From contig JAVGWX010000019.1 of NCBI GenBank assembly GCA_036924085.1, forward strand, positions 13,864,696-13,928,695: a stretch of 64,000 nucleotides of DNA, read 5' to 3'. This document shows positions 44,700 to 55,684 of the stretch, piece by piece. The notes beneath the pieces are model-generated. The model saw only the letters and a program-made list of their open reading frames with translations, searched no databases and was not told the DNA's origin. Made by a program: the position numbers and the translations under genes. The stretch's first letter is position 1; the number at the start of each line of letters is the position of its first letter. This stretch comes from Ariolimax columbianus. Taxonomy: Eukaryota > Mollusca > Gastropoda > Stylommatophora > Arionidae.

Positions 44700-45425
44700 G
44701 AGACAGGGTGTGGAATAGGGCTCACCACTTTATAATGGATTCATGGATTTTGTGGGGGCATTTCTTGAGCTCTTACACCTGTTTGAGCCTGTTGTCGTTG
44801 ACCTGATGATCTGCTGATTTTTATGGTTTCTGTCTTTGGTGCACTAATCTTGATGTTGTATTTCACACAAGCTGAATTTAGCCTATTTATATGATCTCGT
44901 AAGTCACTTTCATCTTCGTACATTACACATTGGTTGTCTGCGGAAAGTTAACTCTCTCAATGACTCGTGGTCTTCACTTTCTGTAGTTTTGTTGCCTTCA
45001 GGGTTTGCTTCTGGCGTTATTTTGTCAATGTATATGAATATAAGTAATGATAAAACACAGCCTTGTCTGACTTCTGTGGTAATCTCAAATGCATATGTAG
45101 TGCCAAAAGATGTTCTCTCAATGCCTTGGCACGTTTGGTAAATGGCTCTCACATTATCTAATAACAGCCTGTGTATGCGTAGTCTTTTTTCTGCACTAAT
45201 TTGTTTCTGTCCACTAAATCAAAGGCCTTCTCCTGATCAATGAAAACTATATTTAGTTGTATACAGTATTATATTGTACCTTTGCTTGCTTTTCTTAGGC
45301 TAAAGAGAGCATCTGTGCAGCCCACCTCCTTTCGAAACCCAAACTGTGCATTACTTAATTGTAGTTGTACTATGGGCTGTATTGTGTTTCTTATTTGTGA
45401 AGCAAAAAGTCCAAAAGTAATATGA
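44700..45425 (-). pseudogene. LINE reverse-transcriptase fragment in receptor intron
   Basis: Minus strand: SNAQFGFRKEVGCTDALFSL, FIDQEKAFDLVDRNKLV, EVRQGCVLSLLIFIYIDKIT, then a SADNQC in place of F-A-D-D and YEDESDLRDHINRLNSACVK. Stops between blocks. It ends about 50 bp from the Ig2 exon at 45479-45756. Confidence 0.8.
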
Positions 45426-45478
45426 ACATTCTAAATGATACCGATTCAGTGCTTAATGAAATGAGACAAACATGACAC

Positions 45479-45756
45479 CTACTTCCCGTTGTACCAATAG
45501 TAAAATTGCCGCTTTTAATTTCCACATTGTTGATCTGGACAATACATCTGTAGATGTTTCTGTTGTCAGAAGTTGCTACTTGAAAACTCAGTGTAGACAC
45601 CATGTTGTATTGAAGACAACTGCTACTTCCAGTTATCAATTTTGGATCTGCTTTGTCGATTACAACATAATTTGGCATCGTGCCGCGATTGTATTCACCA
45701 GAGCCAGACACGGGCTCATACCAGAGTTCCCATACAAATGTTAGGCTGTCTGGACC
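45479..45756 (-). CDS. Ig2-domain exon, C-terminal half (minus-strand receptor)
   Basis: 278 nt, acceptor TTTTTAG, phase 0 in, donor AG|GTGTCA at 45479 giving phase 2 out. It encodes GPDSLTFVWELWYEPVSGSG with the core Ig tryptophan, a loop with an extra cysteine (GSSSCLQYN), the E/F strands STLSFQVATSDNRNIYRCIV with Y-x-C, and a final NFTIGTTGS. It pairs with 50152-50064. This second Ig domain is clearly different from the Ig1 type and has no counterpart exon in the plus-strand gene inside this window. An alternative donor four codons earlier (phase 1) would pair with the alternative transmembrane acceptor. Confidence 0.85.
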
Positions 45757-46699
45757 CTAAAAAGAAAGGGTGTCAAATAAAAATATTAATAAACTGATAA
45801 TCGTGTAACAAAACCACCATAAAGAGCCTTGAGGTAGACATTGCTTTTATTGTGATGCCAATCTATGATTAAATATATGCACCTACAGAGACAAGCATCA
45901 TTTTTATTTCTCTTTCCAAATTAATAGGAACACAGAACTTCAACAGTCCATTTTCCAAAGATTTATTTAGGGTATCTATTTGAGTTCTGTCCAAAAGAAT
46001 CTAATTTCTTGGCTCTTGTTTTTTGTCAGATAGATATTCTTTGGTTTTTCCACACTTCTTTTCCCTTGTGAGCTATCTTGTTCATGTCTTCATTTCAGGT
46101 GCATTGGTAGTTTCTTTAATCTTTGTCGTAAATCTATGTTTGTTGTCAATTATGGTGATCTATTATGATCATTTGTGACAATGATATCTCTTGTTCTGTT
46201 CTGCTCCAAAGAATCTCCTTCACTGCACTCGGGATATACCCATTGGTGCTCAGTTTCTCTCAGTTAATAGGGAAGAGTGTGGATACTGAAGGTTTCTGTC
46301 GTTCATTGGTTGTACGCACTTCTGCTCCATCTTCTTGCACATCAGTCTGCTCAAATATTTTCCACTGCAGTTATTTGGACAGTACAACTATTAATGTTTG
46401 CGAAATGATTAAAGTCTAGACATGGCATTTCAACCACACAGCATGCCAAGTCATGGTATGTTGCCTGCAACCTGAATGACATCATACAGTCAGGTTTGAG
46501 TAGACGAACACTACATTACAAAGCCTAAATTGAAACGTCTAAATGAGAAACAGATCAAAAGTAGAAAGCGACCAACAACAATAAAAGATATTAAAGCAAT
46601 TGAAGAATTTTAAAACACCCCAGTAACTCTATATTCATACATGAAATTTGTATAGCAACAATTAAAAAAAAGAATTGTATAAGTAGCCAGGTTTCCTTA
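45757..46699 (-). other. Intron segment, no feature recognised
   Basis: Mostly AT-rich; open frames lack motifs. Confidence 0.4.
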
Positions 46700-46985
46700 A
46701 CCATAAAAAAGTATCTATTGTGGCAATCAAAGTCAGAAATTAATCTTGCAGTCTTGCAAACAAATTAATTTTTCACATATCAAAATGTATCTTATGCTGT
46801 AATCAAAGTAAGAAAAATTAATCTTGCAGTGTTGCAACAAATTAATTTTTCACAAATCTGAACAGATCTATTATGTCAAAGTCAGAAATTATTCTTGCAG
46901 TGTTGCAACACAAATTAATTTCTCCCAAATCAAAAAGTATCTATTGTGGCAATCTAGGTCAGAAATTAATCTTGCAGTGTTTTAG
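46700..46985. repeat. Degenerate tandem repeat of about 75-80 bp, 3-4 units
   Basis: Each unit has a version of TCAGAAATTAATCTTGCAGT, GTTGCAAACAAATTAATTT and CAAAAAGTATCTATTGTGGC. Divergence and indels make unit length variable. Confidence 0.8.
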
Positions 46986-47389
46986 ATTCATTTATCATAA
47001 ATCGACGTGATTTTGGACAGCAAATAAATAAACAGACAAATCACTTACATCAGGAATAAATCAAATGGAAAAATGGGAAGTTTAAAATAGACAGCAAGCA
47101 AATGAAATGAAGATATACTCCAAGAAAGCGTCATGTTACAGAAAGATGAAGTTAATTGGAAAAATGTAGACAGTATAACAATTATGACAATGAAAACAAC
47201 TAAAGCAAAAATAGAGGAAGCAAGAATGGTAAGAGTTGGGATGATATAATGAAGTGACTCATCTTCACTACAGGAATATTGAGGTGATCTGTATGTTGCG
47301 CTTGGGAATTTAAAATTGTCTTCAGTGTGACTTGAGACTTCCGGTCAAGATCCTACAGAGGCTGAAAATGTTTATTTCACTTGATTTCT
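46986..47389 (-). other. Intron segment, no feature recognised
   Basis: AT-rich. Confidence 0.4.
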
Positions 47390-47970
47390 TAACTGAATTT
47401 ATGTCACTTTCTATTGTTTGACTCCTCCAGTCTACTGACTGAATTGATGTCACTTTCTATTGTTTTTCTCGTTCAGTCTATCGGCTGAATTTATGTCACT
47501 TTCTATTGTTTGACTCCTCCAGTCTACTGACTGAATTTACGTCACTTTATATTGTTTGACTCCTCCAGTCTACTGACTGAATTGATGTCACTTTCTATTG
47601 TTTGACTCCTCCAGTCTACTGACTGAATTGATGTCACTTTCTATTGTTTTTCTCGTTCAGTCTATCGGCTGAATTTATGTCACTTTCTATTGTTTGACAC
47701 CTCCAGTCTACTGACTGAATTGATGTCACTTTCTATTGTTTGACTCCTCCAGTCTACTGACTGAATTGATGTCACTTTCTATTGTTTTTCTCGTTCAGTC
47801 TATCGGCTGAATTTATGTCACTTTCTATTGTTTGACACCTCCAGTCTACTGACTGAATTGATGTCACTTTCTATTGTTTTTCTCGTTCAGTCTATCGGCT
47901 GAATTTATGTCACTTTCTATTGTTTGACACCTCCAGTCTACTGACTGAATTTACGTCACTTTATATTGTT
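47390..47970. repeat. 46-bp minisatellite with two alternating unit types, about 12.6 units
   Basis: Common half GAATTGATGTCACTTTCTAT; type A continues with GACTCCTCCAGTCTACTGAC, type B with TTCTCGTTCAGTCTATCGGC. The order reads A B A A A B A A B A B A plus a partial unit, which points to duplication of blocks larger than one unit. Confidence 0.93.
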
Positions 47971-48429
47971 TGGCAACAAGCTCTGATAGGATGCATGAAG
48001 ATATCAATGGGATGAGACGATAGGTAGTTTTCACTTTAGGTGGGAAACTAATAATTCTTTCTGACTTTGAAGTTGGCAAATGAGATGCTGGTGTTATACA
48101 GGAACATAAACACCTCTTCAATAGTTAGAGGCAAAAATTGTATTTTCAGATGTATCAATAGTTCAGATTTAGATGAGAAGCAAAATAAATATGTTTCTGA
48201 AAATGTGCGTAATTATTAATTTGTAAGGGATATTCAGCATTTATGGAGTGTTCATTTTTATTCAAGTCTTTATTAATGCGTATTTTTCCTAAAATCCAGT
48301 TTAGCGATGTTGTGTAAGACTTACAGAAAGCAAATTATCAATACAACATGTGCGTATATTGCTCAACATTTGTTGTTTCCGCATTTATTGCACTTTATTT
48401 CTTCTTAGATTATCTGTCAGTGATTGATG

Positions 48430-48580
48430 GTGTCTTTAATGGCCTACAACCATCATTCACGTTATGTTCCAGCTCTGATTAATGAATTGCATTTGGACTT
48501 CTACGGTTTTATGCCACCCTGTCTTGGGTTGGCCTCTCTTTCGTCTTCTCTCTGGGTGTCTATCCCATGACGATGTACTG
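48430..48580 (-). pseudogene. LINE C-terminal fragment
   Basis: Minus strand SWDRHPERRRKRGQPKTGWH followed by KTVEVQMQFINQSWN resembles the R-R-x-R-G-R-P-x-x-x-W-R-R-T-V-E end of LINE polyproteins. Short and decayed. Confidence 0.6.
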
Positions 48581-49439
48581 ATATTGTTGCCCTTTACATG
48601 AACACATTTATGACGGATGTATATCTCAACTGTCACCTCTACTTCTAAACATCAGCTTGGCAACAAATTAATTTATACAAAAATATGTATACCAACTCTG
48701 CTACCAAAGTCACACGGTTCTCATACAGAAATAAAGCGTGAGAAGTTTAATGTCTTAGACATGGTGGGGAGCTTTCTCATGTCGGAAGACCGTATTAAGA
48801 TAGCTGTAAACTTAATAAGGTCGCATTCAGGAAACGTCAATTATATGCACTTCAAAATGTACATTATTGTGTACAAATCAAACTGCTTTGTACTAAATAA
48901 CTTTCAATAATGGGTTTATGACAAATTAAAAACACTAATCAGATGTATTGTTTACGTTTTGGCGCGAACTGTTCAGCAGACAGAACACAAATCAAACACG
49001 TTTATCGTTACGGTTAGATTGTGACTATTTTCAAATTCCATTTAATCGGAAAGCCCCGTGCCCCATTATTAAAGGTTGATAATATACAAACGTAATGAGC
49101 AACCACGGACTCTCGCCAGGCAGCCTAGTCCGGTAGTGTCGCCGGGCAGAGGGAAGTTAAGGTGCATTCTAGGGCTGCATTAGAAATAAATCATGAAGAT
49201 ATCAGGTGTCCAATTAGCCGCTGTGATTTACTTATGTTTTATCTGTGGCCGTCAGTCGGGGAGGATTATTTAATTGAATCATCTTTCCCTTATTGGTATT
49301 TTAAATATGTTCATTTTAAGAAAGATAAACAAAAACATATTTACAAAAATAAAAGCATTTGTTCTGCAAAATGTGCATTCATTTCAAGTCATACTTAATA
49401 GCCTACAAGGCCACATGAAATCGTTCTTTGCCCTTGGTT
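48581..49439 (-). other. Intron segment, no feature recognised
   Basis: No exon or transposon motif seen. Confidence 0.4.
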
Positions 49440-49800
49440 TCTTCTTTGTCTTGTTCGTAAGCTGTCATATGTCGACTTTAACTTATTTAAAGAAAGCAGC
49501 GGTCATCATGAATCTGTCGCCTTTGTCATAGAGCGTGTCTAGTGTTGGCACAGGCGATGGCCACATGTGCTTTCGCTGGTCCTCGTTTGTCGCGCAATTT
49601 TTCAGAGTATGTTCAGGGATAATTTTCCAGTATCATAGAAGCACTCGTCAGTAGCACCTTTCTTCAGTTTATTGAATATATAGTACCTCGGTCTGTTGTG
49701 GCCTGTGTGGGATCTGAAGACCACCACCTGCTCTCTTTTGTTCAACTGCATCATTTTTGGTGTAGCCAGTATGCTCTGTTTCCCATTTGTCCATGGGTCA
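49440..49800 (-). pseudogene. RNase H LINE, degraded 5'-truncated copy
   Basis: Clearly the same 3' region as the copy at 30490-30868 (for example GGCCACATGTGCTTTCGCTG against GGCCACATCTGCTCTCTCTG) but with many substitutions and indels and no open frame. It is the oldest recognisable copy of the family here except for 34090-34330. Confidence 0.8.
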
Positions 49801-50063
49801 TTTGTTAAGAAAACTCATTGGTGTTATTAGGGAAGATAACACTAAGAAATGGTAGCAGAAATATGGTGAGAACTTCCCAACATGATGAAACATAACTAAC
49901 AGAAATACAATGATTTTGTCGTCTCATGAGAATGCCACTTGATCAACTACCATAGCATGCTTAAAGCACAAGTAATCTAGCTTCAAGGTAGGCTGCATGA
50001 CGCTCAAGATGTATTATGGTCTGTGAATAATCATACACATCATCAAACGTGTTATCAACTTAC
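49801..50063 (-). other. Intron segment next to Ig2 exon
   Basis: No element recognised. Starts on minus with donor GTAAGTTGAT. Confidence 0.45.
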
Positions 50064-50152
50064 CACAACGCTGCACGTGAATGTGATATTGTCACCATCA
50101 CTGTGCTCTAAACGAGGCGGATCAACAAAAAGATCAAAAGATGATGTGCCCG
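50064..50152 (-). CDS. Ig2-domain exon, N-terminal half (minus-strand receptor)
   Basis: 89 nt, acceptor TTCATTGCAG and donor GTAAGT, phase 1 in (matching the phase-1 end of 55615-55414) and phase 0 out (matching 45756). It encodes SGTSSFDLFVDPPRLEHSDG and DNITFTCSVV: an A strand, then the B-strand cysteine in the N-I-T-F-T-C motif, with a potential N-glycosylation site. It is shorter than the Ig1 N-terminal exons. Role: first half of the membrane-proximal Ig domain. Confidence 0.82.
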
Positions 50153-50299
50153 CTGCAATGAAAATAAATTAATTAATCTTGAAATGAGGAGGGAGTTTGC
50201 ATGTATCAATGATCACAGTAGCTAATTTAGCGGAAGCATAAGTTTCTAGAAGGGTCACCTAAGCTGAATAGGTCATGTTGTGGGGAATAAACACGCACA

Positions 50300-50550
50300 C
50301 CTCACCTAGAGTATAATAGGTTAGGTTAGGGTCGACCACACAAACACGGACAACGCGCCTAGAGTATAATAGGTTAGGTTAGGGTCGACCACACAAACAC
50401 GGACAACTCACCTAGAGTATAATATGTTAGGTTAGGGTCGACCACACAAACACGGACAACTCACCTAGAGTATAATATGTTAGGTTAGGGTCGACTACAC
50501 AAACACGGACGACTCACCTAAGGTATAATTTGTTAGATTAGGGTCGACTA
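50300..50550. repeat. 53-bp tandem repeat, about 5 units
   Basis: Units contain CTCACCTAGAGTATAATAGG, TTAGGTTAGGGTCGACCACA and CAAACACGGACAA. The TTAGGTTAGGG part resembles telomere repeat but is embedded in a longer unit. Confidence 0.92.
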
Positions 50551-51408
50551 CACAAATCTATCAAAACTAAGTTGGTAACTAAAACGTTGATAACAAAACA
50601 AAAGTAAATGGCCTTGGGGAAGGAAGTGCCTTAGAATCAACTCACTCAGAAGAGTGAAAGCGGCAAGAAACTTCTTATGGCAACTGTTGAGACCCAATGG
50701 GATACCAGAGAAGTTAATATTTGACACACATAATATGTGCGAAGATACAGCTAGTAGAGAAGTACATGAAGGAGCACTAACTGACAGCTTCAGGGTGCAA
50801 ACAGGTACGCCTGCTCTCACATTTCCTGTTGTTGTTGGCTATAGATGGGATAGTGAAGACATTAATCGAGGGGAAAAGAATTGATATTCAGTGGACACTA
50901 ATGTCACAATTGGAGGCCCTGGACTATACAAATGTTCTGGAACGTTTGTTACACATTCATATCGAAATGCAAGAAAAACGTGATTAGGCTAAAAATAAAA
51001 ACAATCAGCCAAATTGGGAATGAATATCAACATAAAGAAAACCAAGAGTCTTAAACTCAAAAATCAACAAAGAACCAATCATGATGAAGGGAGAGCAGTT
51101 GGAGGAAGTGGATACCTTTACCTATTTGTGCTGCACAATAGGCAACGTAAAAGCAAGAGTGACATTCCTGACACACACACAAATTTGGAGGTCCAGAGAA
51201 ATCAAGATTCACACCAAAGTTAGATATTCAACACCAATGTCAAGACGGTGCTGTTGTATGGAGCGGAGACATGAGAACGACCAAGACCATACAACAAAGA
51301 CTCCAGTCCTTCATTAACAGATGCCTACGAAGGATAATGGCAGGACATGATGAGGAATGAAGACCTATGGGAAAGTAGCCAACAACAGCCACTGGAACAA
51401 CAAATTAA

Positions 51409-52108
51409 TAATAATAGCTGTCCATCGTTGTCGATGAGGACCGCCGACATCATCCTTGTCACAGATTTCCCTGTTGGGTGTGGGTGCGCATGTGGCTGAA
51501 CAGGCCAATGCGAGCACGAAAACATCTGCTACATATCGGGCACACGAGGTTTGTAGAAGGGGATTGTGTTCCCGCTGCTCGGGATTTCCGCGTCTCGCGT
51601 CTGTTCTGGGCTTTCATAACACGGTCATCTTCACCGGCAGCTACACCCGATTTGACTGCGCTTCTCCAGTCAGATCTGTTTTGCGCAAGAAATTCCCAGG
51701 TGTCGATGTCTATCTGGCAACTTTTTAGTGAGTCCTTCAGACCGTCTTTAAAACGTTTCTTTGGGCGCCCTCTCTCGCACCATCCCTCTCTCAGCTCGCC
51801 GTAGAGAAGCTTCTTTGGGAGCCGCTCGTCTGACATCCTAGTCGTGCTTTTTCTAGCAGTGCATGGATGCTGGGCATGTTAGCCCTCGAGAGAACCTCGA
51901 TGTCAGTGACACGATCTTGCCATCGGATGTGGAATATTCGCCTCAGGCAACCTGTGTGGAAGTGGTTTAACCTCCTCGCATGTCCAGAGTGTACAGTCCA
52001 GCTTTCGCAAGCGTATAGTAGGGTTGGAATGATGGTTGCACGGTAGACTTTGAGTTTGGTCTTGACGCTGATGCCACGACGTGCCCAGACCATCGAGCGC
52101 ATTCTACT
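51409..52108 (-). mobile_element. Zinc-finger LINE, 5'-truncated copy nested in an RTE-like LINE
   Basis: Minus strand: ISVKTKLKVYRATIIPTLLY, ESWTVHSGHARRLNHFHTGC, WQDRVTDIEVLSRANMPSIH, then (frame change) DERLPKKLLYGELREGWCER, RFKDGLKDSLKSCQIDIDTW and a C2H2 zinc finger CPICSRCFRARIGLFSHMRT, then H. It is flanked by GAACAACAAATTAA at 51395-51408 and 52109-52122, a perfect 14-bp target-site duplication. Same family as 11277-12240 and 62605-63240; this copy has the best zinc finger. Confidence 0.95.
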
Positions 52109-52223
52109 GAACAACAAATTAAGTGAAGAAAATTGGGCTGGATAGGACATACACTACGGAAGGCACTATTCAACCTAGCCAGAAAGGCCCACAAATACGC
52201 GGAGAAGAGCATGTGAGGAGATA

Positions 52224-52440
52224 AGATTAAATGATTACACCTGGAGAGAATGATTACACCTGGATTGAGAATGATTACACCTGGAGAGAGAATGATTACA
52301 CATGAAGAGAGAATGATTACACCTGGAGAGAGAATGATTACACCTGGATTGAGAATGATTACACATGCAGAGAGAATGATTACACCTGGAGAGAGAATGA
52401 TTACACCTGGATTGAGAATGATTACACCTGGAGAGAGAAT
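52224..52440. repeat. 21/22-bp minisatellite inside a LINE C-terminus, about 10 units
   Basis: Units AATGATTACACCTGGAGAGAG or with GGATTGAG. In the LINE frame the unit spells N-D-Y-T-W-R-E, a normal single-copy motif of such C-termini. Confidence 0.93.
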
Positions 52441-52684
52441 GAAAGAACAGCCCAGGACCATGACTGATGTCGGGATGTTGTCGATGACCTTGGCACTGAG
52501 GGGAGAGAATAGCTTTGATTGACTTACTGACTGATTGGTTGATTGATTGACTGGTTTATTGATTGAATGTTCCATGACACAGCAATCTGCTGAAGACCAA
52601 AAAAGCATAAAAGAATGTACGCATGAATCAATCAACAAATTCAGTCCGGAAAATCATTGACAACCTCATAAAAAATGAGGCATT

Positions 52685-53765
52685 TCAGGTCAGGTCATCC
52701 CGTAACCGGTAAGGTCGTTGGGGCACACATGAAGACATCCTCACAACTCCACGCCATCCCTCTCTGTCAGAAGCCGCTGCCTGTGACTCTTCTGGTCGGA
52801 GACTGGTCCATTCTTTTATGTTGTCTTCCCATCTCTTTTTGGGCCGGCCTCTTCGTCGTCTGTCATGCACCTTCCCGTGGAGGATTGTGTTTGCAAGACC
52901 ACTTGATCTCGACATGTGACCGTACCAAGCGAGCCTCCCTCTCCTGACAGACGCCAAGAGACCCCCGAAAGGCCCCATTGCCGCCGAAATTCTATTTCGG
53001 ATTTCCTCGTTTTTAACTCGACCTTTGTACATAACGTTTAAAAGTCTTAGGAAACATCTCATCTCCAAGGCCTGCATCCTTCGTTGAAGGTCAGCCGTAA
53101 CCGTCCATGTCTCACACGCACAGAGAAACACTGACAGGACCAATGTACGCACCAATCTGACCTTCGTGCGTAGTGCCAACCGTCCATCCTGCCAGATTTT
53201 GTCAAGCCGTGCAAGCGCCGCCACTGTCCGTGCTACTCCGGCCAACACCTCACATTCCGATCCTTCATCACTGACAATCGACCTAAGACATTTAAAACGA
53301 TCAACCACTTCGAGCTCCTGGCCGTTTGCTTTTATCCTGCTGCCGAAGCCCGCAGCGCCGCTTGTCATTAGTCCCGTCTTTCCAGCGCTTATCTCCACAC
53401 CATAGTCAAGAGCTGTCCCATCGAGCCTTCTGACCCACTCCTGGAGCTCCTACCCCGAACCCACCAACCCGCCGATATCACCCGCAAAACGAAGGTTAGC
53501 AATCGCTCGGCCCCCATCTTGACAGTACCAACGTGACCTCCAAGTACCTCACTCACAATTCCCCCAAGGAACACACTGAAAAGAGCTGGAGAAAGTGTAC
53601 ACCCCTGTCTCACACCAACTGATGTGCGAAACCAGTCTCCTCGCCTCCCATTCACAAGAACTGCACTAGACGCCTTGTCATACAGGTGTTCAAGGACCGT
53701 TATAATATTTCCGTTGATAGTATACATCCTCACGGTTGCCCAAAGTGCTTTATGCCACACCCTGA
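52685..53765 (-). pseudogene. RTE-like LINE, 5'-truncated, RT plus C-terminus
   Basis: Minus strand: MWHKALWATVRMYTINGNII, SVGVRQGCTLSPALFSVFLG, then RFAGDIGG where F-A-D-D-I is expected, so a catalytic aspartate is lost. After one stop, 237 open codons: MEISAGKTGLMTSG, TLVLSVFLCACETWTVTADL, LAWYGHMSRSSGLANTILHG and RRRRGRPKKRWEDNIKEWTS. The 3' tail is GATGACCTGACCTG. Same family as 55685-58012 and 26160-26515. Confidence 0.9.
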
Positions 53766-55413
53766 ATTTCTGAATTTATCAAAGTACAAATTCAATCATA
53801 TTTAAAATTGATAGAAAGCGAAAAATTTGACAGAAAGGAAAGACATGTACTAATGCCATCAATTGGCACAGGCAGCAGAAGTTATTAACATGTCCAATAG
53901 TGGTTGGGGTGTCCAATGGATCTTTACAATTTCCTGACCAGAGTCCAGTTTATGAATCCTGTGTTGACCCTATTCCATTGTACTGTCCAGCACTTTCTCT
54001 TGCATTCCGATCCCTCTACCAATTTGCAAGCTGCTACCAATGTGCCCCAACCCTGGTTTTCTCATAACATGTATACCAAAAATGACTGCTTTTGTCTTAT
54101 ACATGTAATACGGTCTCTTTGCATAATGGAATGGATACAACAGACAGTGCCTCAATTTTATCTGCAGAAAATGGTGGTAATTGTAGCGCCTATAGTAAAA
54201 GTAACAGGAAATACATTACAGGATGTCACCATTTTTATATATTCACTATAAACAGAAGCATTGCAAGAAAAAATAAGAAAACCAAATATCTGAGACAGTA
54301 GGGGGAAAAATACAAATTAATATATATTCATGCAACAAAGGAAGCATGGCCGTATAAAATACCTATGCCAGCATTTGTGGGTATCACAGGAATTGAACTT
54401 CGAAATATGGACTGGATAGATTAGAAAATAAGAATAATTTACAAGATCATAAAATAAGAAACTGATTATATGGCAAGATCAACTGGAAAGAAATTTAGGC
54501 CTATAACCTAAATTTAAAAAATTAAATAATAGGTCAGACAAGGAAAGATCATGAAATATTTATTGATAGAAAAATTGGTAACATTTTAGATTAATAGCAA
54601 GTCGCTTTATTAGTGCTGTAAATGGACACAATAACACATATTTTGCTAAGTTATAAGGAAAGTAAACAAAATTATTAAATCTGTAGCATTATTCAAACAA
54701 ATTTTATTTAAAAAATTACTAGGAAATCGGATAGTTTCAATTAATTCAAAAGTAAATTGTTGATCCAATTAACACCAACGTAAATGATTGGTCTAGTAAA
54801 TCATCTAGAAAACAAAGGTATAAATATAATAAGTGATGTATAAAATTCGGTCTAAAATCATGACAGAATTAGAAATGATGCCCACAAATATGACATGCAA
54901 CTTTCACGCTTGCAGTGAGAGTTCTACTAAGGAGTAAAATTCTTTTAACCCCACCCAAGAACTCAATAGAAGAAACATCAGCTAGCAGAACAGTGTTAAT
55001 AGCCCCTAACACAAAGCCACATCTTATACATTAAAGACATTGTCACTCTGCTAGCATACCAACAAATTAAAACTTGTCCCATAGTTCCAATTCTGTGTAT
55101 AATGTCATTCTGAAACTAAGTGCTCAGATTATACTATGTACTACAGTTTCAAGTCTGTCTATAATGTCATACTTAAACATGATAGCTCAGATTATACTAT
55201 GCATATACAAATTAACAAGTCATACTGAGCAACAGGTTTACATTATAAATCAATGGAGGACATGTATGCAAGAGGTCTATTGCTGAAGGTAAAATTTTAT
55301 AAATAACAGCAATAATTTAAACAAAGATATGAAATAATAAGAGTGCCATTGACTAGAAATGATTGCTTGTTTATTAGAAAAGTCAGCATTGAAATTAACT
55401 TATTCATACTCAC
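53766..55413 (-). other. AT-rich intron segment
   Basis: About 1.6 kb with no exon or transposon motif recognised; very AT-rich from 54300 to 54850. Confidence 0.4.
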
Positions 55414-55615
55414 ATACAGCTGTCACATTCTGGGTATTGTCAAGAGACTTCTCGAAGCCATCATTCATATAGTACTGGACTTGGCAGCGATATATTCCAG
55501 CATCATCACAGACAGCATCAAATACATTCCAAGTAAGTATCATTGTGTTCCTGTTATCTACAGCTTGGTTGCCTCCAACTAAAGTGAAATTCCAGTTTCT
55601 TCCTGGAGGAATGTT
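55414..55615 (-). CDS. Ig1-domain exon, C-terminal half (minus-strand receptor)
   Basis: 202 nt, acceptor TATTTAG and donor GTGAGT, phase 0 in and phase 1 out: identical in length and phase to 2492-2693 and 27390-27591. It encodes NIPPGRNWNFTLVGGNQAVD, NRNTMILTWNVFDAVC, the Ig signature DDAGIYRCQVQYY and NTQNVTAV. N-F-T and N-V-T are potential glycosylation sites. The frame is intact. It is closest to the plus-strand exon at 27390 (shared V-D-N-R-x-x-M, D-A-x-C-x-D-A-G-x-Y-R-C-Q). Confidence 0.9.
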
Positions 55616-55684
55616 CTAAATAGAAGTTGTGGGATAAAGGTACATTACATTTGGTTTTCTAATTTAAGGTCAGGCACATCATGC

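Larger units (their letters stand above)
50640..52520 (+). mobile_element. RTE-like LINE, RT to C-terminus, split by a nested LINE
   Basis: Plus strand: WQLLRPNGIPEKLIFDTHNM, ALTDSFRVQTG, a broken V-R-Q-G region, IQWTLMSQLEALDYTNV (F-A-D-D lost), MNINIKKTKSLKLKNQ, FNTNVKTVLLYGAET, then QQPLEQQIK. After the insertion at 51409-52108 the protein continues RKLGWIGHTLRKALFNLARK. The end holds a 21-bp array (52224-52440), residual Y-T-W-R-E codons and a (TTGA)-rich tail near 52515-52565. Multiple stops. Confidence 0.85.
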
